Source: Kitasatospora cinereorecta
GTDB lineage: Bacteria; Actinomycetota; Actinomycetes; Streptomycetales; Streptomycetaceae
Reading direction: 5' to 3'
DNA: 64,000 bases
NCBI RefSeq assembly: GCF_024172095.1
Contig: NZ_JAMZDX010000002.1
Span: 372,001-436,000, forward strand
The notes beneath the pieces are model-generated. The model worked only from the letters and a program-made list of their open reading frames with translations, searched no databases and was not told the DNA's origin. Shown here one piece after another: positions 7,648 to 16,199 of this stretch. The stretch's first letter is position 1. Every line of letters begins with the position of its first letter. Position numbers and translations under genes: made by a program.

Positions 7648-9411
7648 TCAACCCGTCAGCAGGAAGGCCGAGTTGACCAGGGCGACATGGGTGAAGGCCT
7701 GCGGGGTGTTGCCGAGCTGGCGGCCGGCCACCGGGTCCCACTGCTCGGAGAGCAGCCCGAGGTCGTTGCCGAGGCCGACCACCTGGCCGAACAGGTCGCG
7801 GGCCTCGGCGACCCGGCCGAGCGCGGCCAGCGCGTCCGCGAGCCAGAACGAGCAGGCAAGGAAGGCGCCTTCGGGTCCGTCCAGGCCGTCCGAGCCGGTC
7901 TCGGTGGAGTAGCGGCGGACGAAGCCGCCGTGGTCGAGCCCCTCTCGGACGGCCTCCACGGTGCGGGCCACCCGGGGGTCGTCCGGCGGCAGGAAGCCGG
8001 TCTTGGGGATGAACAGGGTGGCCGCGTCCAGCTCCTTGGCGCCGTAGCTCTGGACGAAGACGCCGCGGCGACGGTCGAAGCCGTTGGCGCAGACGTCGGC
8101 GTGCACCAGGTCGCGCATCGCCCGCCAGCGCTCCACCGGCGCGGGCAGGCCGGTGAGTTCGGCCATCTTCACGGCGCGGTCGGCGGCCACCCAGGCCATC
8201 ACCTTGGAGTGGACGAAGTGGCGGCGCACGCCGCGCACCTCCCACAGGCCCTCGTCCGGCTCCGACCAGTGCTTCTCCAGGAAGGACATCAGCGCCCGCA
8301 GCAGGCTCCAGACCTGGCGCTCCATCGGGATGCCGGCCAGCAGGGCGAGGTGCAGGGTGTCCACCACCTCGCCGTAGACGTCCAGTTGGAGCTGGCGGAT
8401 GGCGGCGTTGCCGAACCGGACCGGGGCCGAGCCCTGGTAGCCGGGCAGCCAGTCGGCGACCGTCTCGGGCAGCCCGCGCTCACCGGCCACGCCGTACACC
8501 GCCTGGAGGTCGCCGGGGTCGCCGGCGATGGCCCGCAGCAGCCACTTGCGCCAGGCCGCGGCCTCCTCGCGGAAGCCGCCGCGCAGCAGGGCGGAGAGCG
8601 TCATGCTGGAGTCGCGCAGCCAGCAGAAGCGGTAGTCCCAGTTGCGCTGGCCGCCGATCCGCTCGGGCAGCGAGGCGGTGGGGGCGGCGACGATCCCGCC
8701 GGTGGGCTCGTACGCGAGCGCCTTGAGGGTGATCAGCGAGCGCAGCACCGCCTCCCGCCACTCGCCCCGGTAGCGGCAGCCGGACGACCAGCGCTGCCAG
8801 CCCTCCAGGGTGCGCTCGAGCGCGGCGTCGGGGTCGCTGCGCGGGCTGGTGGTGAGGTGCGAGGGCTGCCAGGTGAGCACGAAGCGGACCCGCTCGCCGG
8901 CGTGGACGGTGAAGTCGGAGACGGTGGCGCCGTCCACGCCCATGGTGTGGACGCCGGGCGGCACCCGCAGCCAGGCGGAGTCGGGCCCGGCGACCGCGAC
9001 CCGGTGGTGCTCGGTGCGGCGCACCCAGGGCTCGACCCGGCCGTGGTTGAAGCGCAGCCGCAGCTCGCCGCGCATCGGCACGCTGCCGTCCAGGCCCTCG
9101 ACGATCCGGAACAGCTGGGGGACGCGGTCGCGCTGCGGCATGAAGTCGATCACCCGGACGCTGCCGTCCGGGGTCTCCCAGTGGGTCTCCAGCACCAGGC
9201 TGTCGCCGCGGTAGCGCCGGGTGGTGCACGGGCCGCCGCCCTGCGGGGCGAGCCGCCAGGCGCCGTGGTCGGCGGTGCCGAGCAGGCCGGCGAAGCAGCT
9301 GGGGGAGTCGAAACGGGGCAGGCAGAGCCAGTCGACCGAGCCGTCCCGTCCGACCAGGGCGGCGGTCTGGAGGTCTCCGATGAGGGCATAGTCCTCGATG
9401 CGTCCGGCCAT
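7648..9411 (-). CDS. GH15 family glucoamylase/trehalase-like hydrolase
   Basis: The 587-aa protein has the N-terminal trehalase-like domain typical of actinobacterial GH15 enzymes (GRIEDYALIGDLQTAALVG, DWLCLPRFDSPSCFAGLLG) and the (alpha/alpha)6 catalytic barrel with NWDYRFCWLRDSSMTL, EPDEGLWEVRG and FVHSKVMAWVAADRAV. Characterised relatives in mycobacteria hydrolyse trehalose, others act on alpha-glucans; the substrate here is open. There is no signal peptide, so it is probably cytoplasmic. I prefer the ATG at 9411 (GGAG ten bases upstream) over an ATG at 9420 whose Shine-Dalgarno would abut the start codon. It is convergent with the cellulase and divergent from the methyltransferase. Confidence 0.85.
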   Translation of the reverse strand: MAGRIEDYALIGDLQTAALVGRDGSVDWLCLPRFDSPSCFAGLLGTADHGAWRLAPQGGGPCTTRRYRGDSLVLETHWETPDGSVRVIDFMPQRDRVPQLFRIVEGLDGSVPMRGELRLRFNHGRVEPWVRRTEHHRVAVAGPDSAWLRVPPGVHTMGVDGATVSDFTVHAGERVRFVLTWQPSHLTTSPRSDPDAALERTLEGWQRWSSGCRYRGEWREAVLRSLITLKALAYEPTGGIVAAPTASLPERIGGQRNWDYRFCWLRDSSMTLSALLRGGFREEAAAWRKWLLRAIAGDPGDLQAVYGVAGERGLPETVADWLPGYQGSAPVRFGNAAIRQLQLDVYGEVVDTLHLALLAGIPMERQVWSLLRALMSFLEKHWSEPDEGLWEVRGVRRHFVHSKVMAWVAADRAVKMAELTGLPAPVERWRAMRDLVHADVCANGFDRRRGVFVQSYGAKELDAATLFIPKTGFLPPDDPRVARTVEAVREGLDHGGFVRRYSTETGSDGLDGPEGAFLACSFWLADALAALGRVAEARDLFGQVVGLGNDLGLLSEQWDPVAGRQLGNTPQAFTHVALVNSAFLLTG

Positions 9412-9587
9412 CGTGGCCATTCTCCGCCGCTTTGCCGGTCGGTTCACGCCGACGGGGCCGGCGCGCCGACGGCAGGTCCGGCGCGCCCGCCGGGCTCCGC
9501 CCGTTCGGTCGTCACCGCTTGCGGCACCGATCCGGAATATAGGAAGATCTTTATGTCCTATTGTCATTTTCCGGAAGGGGTGCCGTG

Positions 9588-10397
9588 ATGCGGCGACCGA
9601 ACTGGGTGCCCGCCGGAACGGACCTGGACAAACCGAACGCGGCCCGGGTCTACGACTACTACCTGGGCGGCTCGCACAACTTCGAGGCCGACCGCCAGAT
9701 GGCCCGCAAGGCCATGGAGCTCTGGCCCGACCTGCCGCGCATCATGCGGGCCAACCGGGCCTTCCTGCGCCGCTCGGTGCACCTCCTGGCGGAGGAGAAG
9801 GGCATCACCCGCTTCCTGGACATCGGCTCCGGCATCCCGACCTTCGGCCCCGTCCACGAGGTCGCCCGCGCGGTGCAGCCGGACACCCGGGTGGTGTACG
9901 TGGACCGCGACCCGGTGGCGGTCGCGCACAGCCGGCTGATCCTGGCCGACGTCCCGGACTGCGCCGTGATCGAGGCCGACCTGCGGGACGTCGACGACCT
10001 GCTGTCGCGCCCCGAGGTGGTGGAGCTGCTGGAGCCCGGCGAGCCGGTGGCGGTGATGCTGGTGGCGGTGCTGCACTTCGTCACCGACGCGGACGAGCCG
10101 GAGAAGCTGGTCGCCCGGCTGCGCGAGGCGCTGCCGCCCGGCAGCGCGCTGGTGGTCTCGCACGCGGGCCTGGAGGGCCGCCCCGACCAGGCCGGCTCCC
10201 ACCAGGACCTGTACAAGCGCACCCCGACCCCGCTGACCATGCGCAGCAAGGACCGGGTGCGCGGTTTCTTCGAGGGCTTCGAGCTGCTCGAACCAGGAGT
10301 CGTCTACCTGCCCGAGTGGCGGCCGGACGAGCCGGGCACGGTCGGCCCGCACCCGGAGCGGATGACCGGACTGGCCGGCGTCGGACTGCTGCCGTGA
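9588..10397 (+). CDS. SAM-dependent methyltransferase, DUF574/Methyltransf_19 family
   Basis: The 269-aa protein carries the signatures of the large actinobacterial DUF574 methyltransferase family: DLDKPNAARVYDYYLGGSHNFEADR at the N-terminus (family hallmark DxxxPxxARxYDYxLGGxxNF), SAM-binding FLDIGSGIPT, VYVDRDPVAVAHS and VAVLHFV. The natural substrates of this family are mostly unknown. GGAAGGGG ends seven bases before the ATG at 9588. Its stop overlaps the GTG of the c-di-GMP enzyme (GTGA), so the two are translationally coupled. This suggests the methyltransferase and c-di-GMP signalling work together, although no mechanism is visible. Confidence 0.88.
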   Translation: MRRPNWVPAGTDLDKPNAARVYDYYLGGSHNFEADRQMARKAMELWPDLPRIMRANRAFLRRSVHLLAEEKGITRFLDIGSGIPTFGPVHEVARAVQPDTRVVYVDRDPVAVAHSRLILADVPDCAVIEADLRDVDDLLSRPEVVELLEPGEPVAVMLVAVLHFVTDADEPEKLVARLREALPPGSALVVSHAGLEGRPDQAGSHQDLYKRTPTPLTMRSKDRVRGFFEGFELLEPGVVYLPEWRPDEPGTVGPHPERMTGLAGVGLLP

Positions 10398-12517
10398 GCG
10401 AGGCGGACCCGGCGGAGACCGGCGGCGAATTCCACGCCGCCTGGACCGCCATGCTCCGGGCGGGCCACGGCAGCGCGGTGCACCCGAGCGTGCTCGGCCG
10501 GCTGGCGGCCGAGTCCGGCGACCTGCTGTACCGGGCGGCCCAGGACCAGCCCTTCCAGCCGCGGCTGGCCGGGCAGGCCGGCGCGCTGCTGGTGGACAAC
10601 CACTTCACCGACCCCGCGGTGCTGGCCGACGCGCTGGAGGTGCTGCAGGCCCAGCCGCTGCCGGACGACCGCGGCCCGGCGCTGTGCGGCGCCTTCGCGG
10701 CCGGCTGGGCGGCGGCGCTGCGCGAGCGCACCCTGCGTGAGCAGGAGACCATCCGGCTGGCGGCGGACACCGCCCGGCAGGAGGTGGAGAAGGCGCTGCG
10801 GGCCTCCGAGGCCCGGTTCCGGGCGCTGTTCGAGAGCGCGGCGATCGGCATCGGCCTGGGTGACACCGACGGCAACATCCTGGCGGTCAACCGGGCGCTC
10901 GGCGAGATCTTCGGCGGCGGACCGGAGGACATGACCGGGGTACGGGTCAACGACCTGGTGCACCCCGAGGACACCCCGGGCGTCTGGGAGGCGTACGAGG
11001 AGCTGATCGGCGGCAAGCGGGAGTACTTCCAGTTCGACAAGCCGTACTACCGCCGGGACGGCGAGGTGGTGTGGACCCACCTGACCGTCTCGCTGATCCG
11101 CGACGACGACGGCACCCCGCTGTACCAGGTGGCGATGCTGGAGGACATCACCGACCGCTACCGGCTGCAGGAGCGGCTGCGCCACCAGGCCACCCACGAC
11201 CCGCTGACCGGTCTGCCCAACCGGGCGGCCTTCTTCGAGCGGCTGGAGAAGCTCTTCGAGGAGCCGGAGCCGGGCGCCCGCTTCGGGCTGTGCTACGTCG
11301 ACCTGGACGGCTTCAAGGTGGTCAACGACAGCCTGGGCCACGACATGGGCGACCAGCTGCTGACCGCGGTGGCGGGCCGCCTGGACGCGGCGCTCAGCCC
11401 GCTCGGTCACCTGGTCGCCCGCCTCGGCGGCGACGAGTTCGTGGTGCTGCTGGAGAACTGCCGGGGCGAGCAGGAGGCGGTCGCGGCGGCCAAGACGGTG
11501 CTGGCCGCGCTCGCCAAGCCGGTCCTGATCGGCGACCACAAGCTGGCGGTCGGGGCGAGCGTCGGCGTCCTGGAGCGCCGAATCGCCACCACCACGCCGG
11601 GCGCCGCCGTACGGGCCGCCGACCTGACCCTGTACCGGGCCAAGGAGGCCGGCCGGGGCCGGTGGACCCTGTTCGACCCGAAGGAGAACGCCCGCGCGGT
11701 CAGCCGCTACGCGGTGTCGGTGCGGATGCCGGCGGCCCTCGACCGCGGAGAGTTCTTCATCGACTACCAGCCGATGGTCGACCTGGCGGACGGTTCGATG
11801 GCCGGCGTCGAGGCGCTGGTGCGCTGGCGCCACCCGCAGCTGGGCGTGCTCGGCCCGGACGAGTTCGTCGGCGTGGCCGAGGAGACCGGTCTGATCATGC
11901 CGCTCGGGCGCTGGGTGCTGGAGCAGGCCTGCGGCCAGGCCGCCGACTGGGTGGCCAGGTTCGGCGACCGCGCGCCCAAACTGAGCGTCAACCTGGCGGT
12001 CCGTCAGGCCCGCAACGCCGGGCTGGTGTCGGACATCGACCGGATCCTGCGCTCCACCGGGCTGGACCCCGCCCGGCTCCAGTTGGAGATCACCGAGTCC
12101 ACCGTGGTCGGCCCCGAGGACGAGGCGCTGAAGGCGCTGCACGCCCTGGTCGACATGGGCGTCTCGCTGGCGGTGGACGACTTCGGCACCGGCTGGTCCA
12201 ACTTGGCCTACCTGCGCGACCTTCCGGTCTCCGCGCTGAAGATCGCCGGCTCCTTCGTCGGCGACCTGCACGACCCCGCCAAGGACACCCACCTGGGCTG
12301 GCGGATCGTCAGCGGCCTGGTGTCGCTGGCCCATACGCTCGGTCTGACCGTCACCGCCGAGGGTGTGGAGAGCCGCGCCGACGCCGAGCGGCTGCGACTG
12401 ATGGGCTGCGACTGGGCGCAGGGCTGGCACTTCGGCCGGCCGGTGCGCCCCGGTGAGATCGCCCGCCGGATCGCCGAGGCCAATCTGCCCGAATCGGACT
12501 TTGCGGGCGAACGGTAA
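10394..12517 (+). CDS. PAS-GGDEF-EAL c-di-GMP cyclase/phosphodiesterase
   Basis: This bifunctional-type c-di-GMP enzyme of 707 aa has an N-terminal helical region (1-135), a PAS domain with PAC motif (about 140-265), a GGDEF domain (about 275-430) with an intact active site RLGGDEFVVLL, and an EAL domain (about 445-700) with intact GVEALVRW, LEITEST, VDDFGTGWSNL and VTAEGVES. Both catalytic motifs are preserved, so it could make and degrade c-di-GMP. The architecture resembles the streptomycete RmdA-type proteins that control development. The GTG at 10394 overlaps the methyltransferase stop. It has no membrane helix, so sensing is probably cytoplasmic through the PAS domain. It lies directly upstream of the polysaccharide operon in the same direction. 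Confidence 0.92.
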   Translation: MSEADPAETGGEFHAAWTAMLRAGHGSAVHPSVLGRLAAESGDLLYRAAQDQPFQPRLAGQAGALLVDNHFTDPAVLADALEVLQAQPLPDDRGPALCGAFAAGWAAALRERTLREQETIRLAADTARQEVEKALRASEARFRALFESAAIGIGLGDTDGNILAVNRALGEIFGGGPEDMTGVRVNDLVHPEDTPGVWEAYEELIGGKREYFQFDKPYYRRDGEVVWTHLTVSLIRDDDGTPLYQVAMLEDITDRYRLQERLRHQATHDPLTGLPNRAAFFERLEKLFEEPEPGARFGLCYVDLDGFKVVNDSLGHDMGDQLLTAVAGRLDAALSPLGHLVARLGGDEFVVLLENCRGEQEAVAAAKTVLAALAKPVLIGDHKLAVGASVGVLERRIATTTPGAAVRAADLTLYRAKEAGRGRWTLFDPKENARAVSRYAVSVRMPAALDRGEFFIDYQPMVDLADGSMAGVEALVRWRHPQLGVLGPDEFVGVAEETGLIMPLGRWVLEQACGQAADWVARFGDRAPKLSVNLAVRQARNAGLVSDIDRILRSTGLDPARLQLEITESTVVGPEDEALKALHALVDMGVSLAVDDFGTGWSNLAYLRDLPVSALKIAGSFVGDLHDPAKDTHLGWRIVSGLVSLAHTLGLTVTAEGVESRADAERLRLMGCDWAQGWHFGRPVRPGEIARRIAEANLPESDFAGER

Positions 12518-12536
12518 AAAAGTCGGTCATAACTAC

Positions 12537-12566
12537 TTGACGTGACGTCCGTCCCGGGATGAGGAT
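12537..12566 (+). promoter_or_regulatory. Putative promoter of the polysaccharide operon
   Basis: TTGACG at 12537-12542 is separated by 18 bases from GAGGAT at 12561-12566, a reasonable vegetative-type promoter. It would give a leader of about 200 bases before the first glycosyltransferase ATG. An imperfect hairpin (ACCGGAAC at 12573-12580 with GTTCCGGT at 12595-12602) lies at the start of that leader; it could instead be the terminator of the c-di-GMP gene. The rest of the 255-base gap shows no gene. Confidence 0.4.
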
Positions 12567-12772
12567 GGGGCCACCGGAACCGCTTCGCGGCGGAGTTCCG
12601 GTCTCGCCGGGCACCGCCGGTTCCCGGCCGAGTGAGCAGACGCCTTACCGGGCCGGGGGGTCGAGCGGGGGAGTTTTCCGGGGCTGGGGATCCGCGCCCG
12701 TGCGTCGTGCATCGCTCTTCTCCTACGCCACGGGCGCCGTGCGCCCGCGTGCTTCCCCGAGGGGCTCCCGCG

Positions 12773-13609
12773 ATGAGCACCACTCTGCCCTCCGACCGTC
12801 ACGGTCAGGTCGTCCCGTACCCCATGCACGACGGCCATCCCATGCGCCGGTCCGACGACCGGGAATCCCAACCCGTACCGCGGCGGCGGGCCACCGACAA
12901 GGCCAGGGCCAGCGTCAGCCTGGTCGTCCCGGCCCGCGACGAGGCCCGCAACATCCCCTGGGTGTTCGAGCAGATCCCGCGCTGCGTCGACGAGGTGATT
13001 CTGGTGGACGGCTCGTCCAGCGACGCCACCGTCGCCGTCGCCCGCGAGTGCCTGCCGAGCGTGCGCAGCGTCCAGCAGAAGGGCCCCGGCAAGGGCTCGG
13101 CCCTGCGCACCGGCTTCGCCGCCGCCACCGGCGACTACGTGGTGATGATGGACGCCGACGGTTCGATGTGGCCCGGCGAGATCCCGCACTACCTCCACTT
13201 CCTCGACAACGGCTACGACTTCGTCAAGGGGTCGCGCTGCATCGCCGGCGGCGGGTCGCTGGACTTCACCCGCACCCGAGCGTTCGGCAACCGCGTGCTG
13301 CTGGCCGTCGTGAACCGGCTGTACCACTCCGGCCTCACCGACCTGTGCTACGGCTACTGCGCGTTCCGGCGCACCTTCCTGGACGAGCTCGACCTGCGGT
13401 CCACCGGTTTCGAGATCGAGGCCGAGATGATCGCCCACGCACTGCGCTCGGGCCTGCGCATCGCCGAGGTCCCGAGCCTCGAACTTCCCCGCCGCAGCGG
13501 TCGCTCGCACCTGCACGCCGTCTCCGACGGCCGAAGGGTGCTGCGAACCCTGATCGCCGAACGTCCCGGCGTCAGGACCGCGGCGCCCCATGCCGTGGGG
13601 GAGGAGTGA
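12773..13609 (+). CDS. GT2 glycosyltransferase, polyprenyl-phosphate sugar transferase type
   Basis: The 278-aa GT-A enzyme has the layout of dolichol/polyprenyl-phosphate mannosyltransferases: VSLVVPARDEARNIPWVFEQIP, ILVDGSSSDAT, KGPGKGSALRTGF and the metal-binding VMMDADGS. It lacks C-terminal membrane helices, so it should be a cytoplasmic or peripheral enzyme. It may load a sugar on a lipid carrier for the locus; the sugar is unknown. The ATG at 12773 follows GAGGGGC; the longer frame from 12632 adds basic leader-like residues. It is the first gene of an eight-gene, tightly packed set, and its stop overlaps the next ATG by one base. Confidence 0.85.
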   Translation: MSTTLPSDRHGQVVPYPMHDGHPMRRSDDRESQPVPRRRATDKARASVSLVVPARDEARNIPWVFEQIPRCVDEVILVDGSSSDATVAVARECLPSVRSVQQKGPGKGSALRTGFAAATGDYVVMMDADGSMWPGEIPHYLHFLDNGYDFVKGSRCIAGGGSLDFTRTRAFGNRVLLAVVNRLYHSGLTDLCYGYCAFRRTFLDELDLRSTGFEIEAEMIAHALRSGLRIAEVPSLELPRRSGRSHLHAVSDGRRVLRTLIAERPGVRTAAPHAVGEE

Positions 13610-14955
13610 TGAATGGCTACGACCGGCGCACCGCTGCGGCCTGCCCCCGCTATGCCGCCCGTGACTCGTTCTACACCCCCGTCAGGGTCGTCGAGCTGGA
13701 CCTGGACGAACCGAGCGAGCTGCGCTCGCCCGGAGGTCTCGGACCGGTCGACCCCGACGGCCGCGTGTTGGCGTTGGTGCGGCTGCACGGACACCCGCTC
13801 GGCTTGGTGAAGGCCACCGGAGCAGCAGGCGAGACCGCCACGCTGTGCCGGGCGCTGGTCGATGCCGCCTACCGGGAACTCCACGTTCCCGCCAGGTCCA
13901 CCGCGACACCCGCGGCGCGGCGAAGTCGGGTCGCCCGCGCCCGGGTGCCCGCGGGACACCCGCTGGTCTCGGTGATCGTCTGCACCCGGGACCGGGCGGA
14001 CATGCTGCCCGACTGCCTGGACGCGCTCACCCGGATCAGGTACCCGAACCTCGAGCTGATCGTGGTCGACAACAACGACCCCGACGTCCACGACACCGAG
14101 AACGTGGTCCGCGCCGGCTACCCGGACACCGTCCGCTACCTGCGCGAGCCGGTCCGCGGCGCCTCCCGGGCCCGCAACCGCGGCCTCGCCGCGGCGCACG
14201 GCGAGATCTGCGCGTTCACCGACGACGACACCGTCGCCGACCCCGGCTGGATCGGCGCCGTGGTGGAGGCCTTCCAGGCGGACCGCCGGGTCGGCTGCGT
14301 CACCGGCCTGATGCTGCCCGCCGAACTCGACACCGAGGCCCAGGCCATCGTGGAGACCTACGGCGGACCGACCCGCGGCTTCGCGCCGTTCAGCGCCTCG
14401 CTGCGCGAGCGCCTGGACGACCCGCTGCTGCGCTTCTCGGTCGGACGCTTCGGGGCCGGCGCCAACATGGCCTTCCGCACCGACGTGCTCCGCCAGATCG
14501 GCGGCTTCGACGAGCGGACCGGGCCCGGCACGCCCACCCGCGGCGGCGAGGACCTGCTGGCCTTCCTGCGCGTCCTGACCGCCGGGCACACCGTGACCTA
14601 CCACCCCGACGGGCTCATCTGGCACCGCCACCGCCGGACCATGGCCGCCCTGGAGACCCAGGTCTTCGGCTTCGGCACCGGCTACGGGGCCTGCCTGGCC
14701 GCCGCGGTGTCCCAGCAGCCGAGCCTGCTGGCGAGCCTGCTGCGCCTGCTGCCGTACGGCCTGTGGCGCTGGGCGGCGGCCCGCCGCCGGCACAGCACCA
14801 CCGCCCGCTGCAACCCGTCCACGGCCCGGCAGGACTCGCTGCGCCGGCTCAGCATGCTGGAGGCCCGCGGCCTCGCCTACGGCCCGTTCTGCTACGCACT
14901 GAGCGTCTGGCGCAAGCGCGGCACCGCCGCCATCGAGCTGGGAGGACGGTCGTGA
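13609..14955 (+). CDS. GT2 glycosyltransferase (first of a tandem pair)
   Basis: This 448-aa protein has an N-terminal region of about 115 residues (VRVVELDLDEPSELRSPGG, LALVRLHGHPLGLV) not seen in ordinary GT2 enzymes, followed by a GT-A domain: VSVIVCTRDRADMLPDCLDAL, ELIVVDNNDPD, RARNRGLAAAHGEICAFTDDD with the DDD metal motif, GAGANMAFRT and RGGEDLLAFLRVL. It resembles rhamnosyl- or galactofuranosyl-transferase-like GT2 proteins. The next gene has the same architecture, so the two arose by tandem duplication. The start ATG overlaps the stop of the preceding gene by one base, after GGGGAGGAG. Confidence 0.85.
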   Translation: MNGYDRRTAAACPRYAARDSFYTPVRVVELDLDEPSELRSPGGLGPVDPDGRVLALVRLHGHPLGLVKATGAAGETATLCRALVDAAYRELHVPARSTATPAARRSRVARARVPAGHPLVSVIVCTRDRADMLPDCLDALTRIRYPNLELIVVDNNDPDVHDTENVVRAGYPDTVRYLREPVRGASRARNRGLAAAHGEICAFTDDDTVADPGWIGAVVEAFQADRRVGCVTGLMLPAELDTEAQAIVETYGGPTRGFAPFSASLRERLDDPLLRFSVGRFGAGANMAFRTDVLRQIGGFDERTGPGTPTRGGEDLLAFLRVLTAGHTVTYHPDGLIWHRHRRTMAALETQVFGFGTGYGACLAAAVSQQPSLLASLLRLLPYGLWRWAAARRRHSTTARCNPSTARQDSLRRLSMLEARGLAYGPFCYALSVWRKRGTAAIELGGRS

Positions 14956-16199
14956 CCTCCACCACCGTCACCGCCGTCCGCCCGGACGGGCCGGTCCAGG
15001 TCGTCGAACTGGACCTCGACCGGCCCACCGAACTCAACCGCCCCGGCGGCGAGCCGCTCACCGCTCCCGCCGGACCGGTCCTCGCCCTGGTCCGCCACGC
15101 CGGGCGCCCGCTCGGCCTGGTCGGCTCCGGCGGACCGGCCCGCGAGGTGACCGCCCTGTGCGACGACGTGGTGGCGGCCGCCCGTCGGGAGTTCGACCAC
15201 CCCGCACCCGCCGACGCACCGGCCGACCCCACCGAGCCGCCCACCGTCTCCGTCATCGTCTGCACGCACAACCGGGAAGGGATCCTGCCGCGCTGCCTCG
15301 ACTCACTCCTGCGGACCGGCTATCCGCACGTCGAGGTCATCGTGGTGGACAACGCACCCGCGAACGACGCCACCGAGACGCTCGTCCAGGTGCGCTACCC
15401 CGACCAGGTCCGCTACCTGCGCGAGCCGGTGGCGGGCCTGGCACGGGCCCGCAACCGGGGACTCGCGGCCGCCCGCGGCGAGATCTGCGCCTTCGCCGAC
15501 GACGACCTCGTCATCGACGCCGGCTGGGTCGGGGCGCTGGCCGAGCCCTTCCGCCGCGACCGGCGGATCGGCTGCGTCACCGGACTGGTGCTGCCGTCCG
15601 AACTGGACACCCCCGCCCAGCGCGTCCTGGAGCGCTACGGCGGCTACTCCAAGGGCTTCGCCGCCCGCAGCTGGTCGCTGGCCGACCACCCGGACGACCC
15701 GCTCTTCCCGTTCGCCACCGGCCGGCTCGGCACCGGCGCCAACATGGCCTTCCGCACCGACCTGCTGCGCGCCATCGGCGGCTTCGACGCCGCCACCGGC
15801 ACCGGCACCCCCGCCCGCGGCGGCGAGGAACTGCTCGCCTTCCTGCGCGTCCTCACCGCCGGGCACACCATCGCCTACCGGCCGGACGCCCTGGTCTGGC
15901 ACCCCCACCCGCGCACCATGGCGGAGCTCAACGCCCAGGTCTTCGGCTTCGGCGTGGGCTTCGGCGCCTACCTGACCGCGGCCGTCTCGCACCGGCCCGC
16001 CCTGCTCGCCGCACTGGTCCGCCAGGTGCCCCGCGGGGTGTGGCAGACCGTCCGCCGCGGCCGCGGGCCCGCCGAACCGGCCGCCCGCCCGATCGCCCGC
16101 CTCGGCCGGCTCGAACTGCGCGGCCTGCTGTGCGGCCCGTTCTGCTACGCGCTCAGCGCCTGGCGCGAGCACGCCCTCGCCTCCGGAGGGCAGTCGTGA
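14952..16199 (+). CDS. GT2 glycosyltransferase (second of a tandem pair)
   Basis: This 415-aa paralog of the preceding gene shares the same N-terminal module (VQVVELDLDRPTELNRPGG, LALVRHAGRPLGLV) and catalytic blocks (VSVIVCTHNREGILPRCLDSL, RARNRGLAAARGEICAFADDD, GTGANMAFRTDLL, RGGEELLAFLRVLTAGHT, CGPFCYALSAWREHAL). Both active sites look intact, so they probably add different sugars or linkages. The GTG start overlaps the previous stop by four bases. The shared N-terminal module may be a carrier- or acceptor-binding domain; that is inference. Confidence 0.85.
   Translation: MTSTTVTAVRPDGPVQVVELDLDRPTELNRPGGEPLTAPAGPVLALVRHAGRPLGLVGSGGPAREVTALCDDVVAAARREFDHPAPADAPADPTEPPTVSVIVCTHNREGILPRCLDSLLRTGYPHVEVIVVDNAPANDATETLVQVRYPDQVRYLREPVAGLARARNRGLAAARGEICAFADDDLVIDAGWVGALAEPFRRDRRIGCVTGLVLPSELDTPAQRVLERYGGYSKGFAARSWSLADHPDDPLFPFATGRLGTGANMAFRTDLLRAIGGFDAATGTGTPARGGEELLAFLRVLTAGHTIAYRPDALVWHPHPRTMAELNAQVFGFGVGFGAYLTAAVSHRPALLAALVRQVPRGVWQTVRRGRGPAEPAARPIARLGRLELRGLLCGPFCYALSAWREHALASGGQS

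Noticed and set aside
9398..10393. Upstream in-frame extension of the GGDEF-EAL gene through the methyltransferase
   Set aside because: The extension is an out-of-frame reading of the methyltransferase gene; the GTG at 10394 with the four-base overlap is the natural start.
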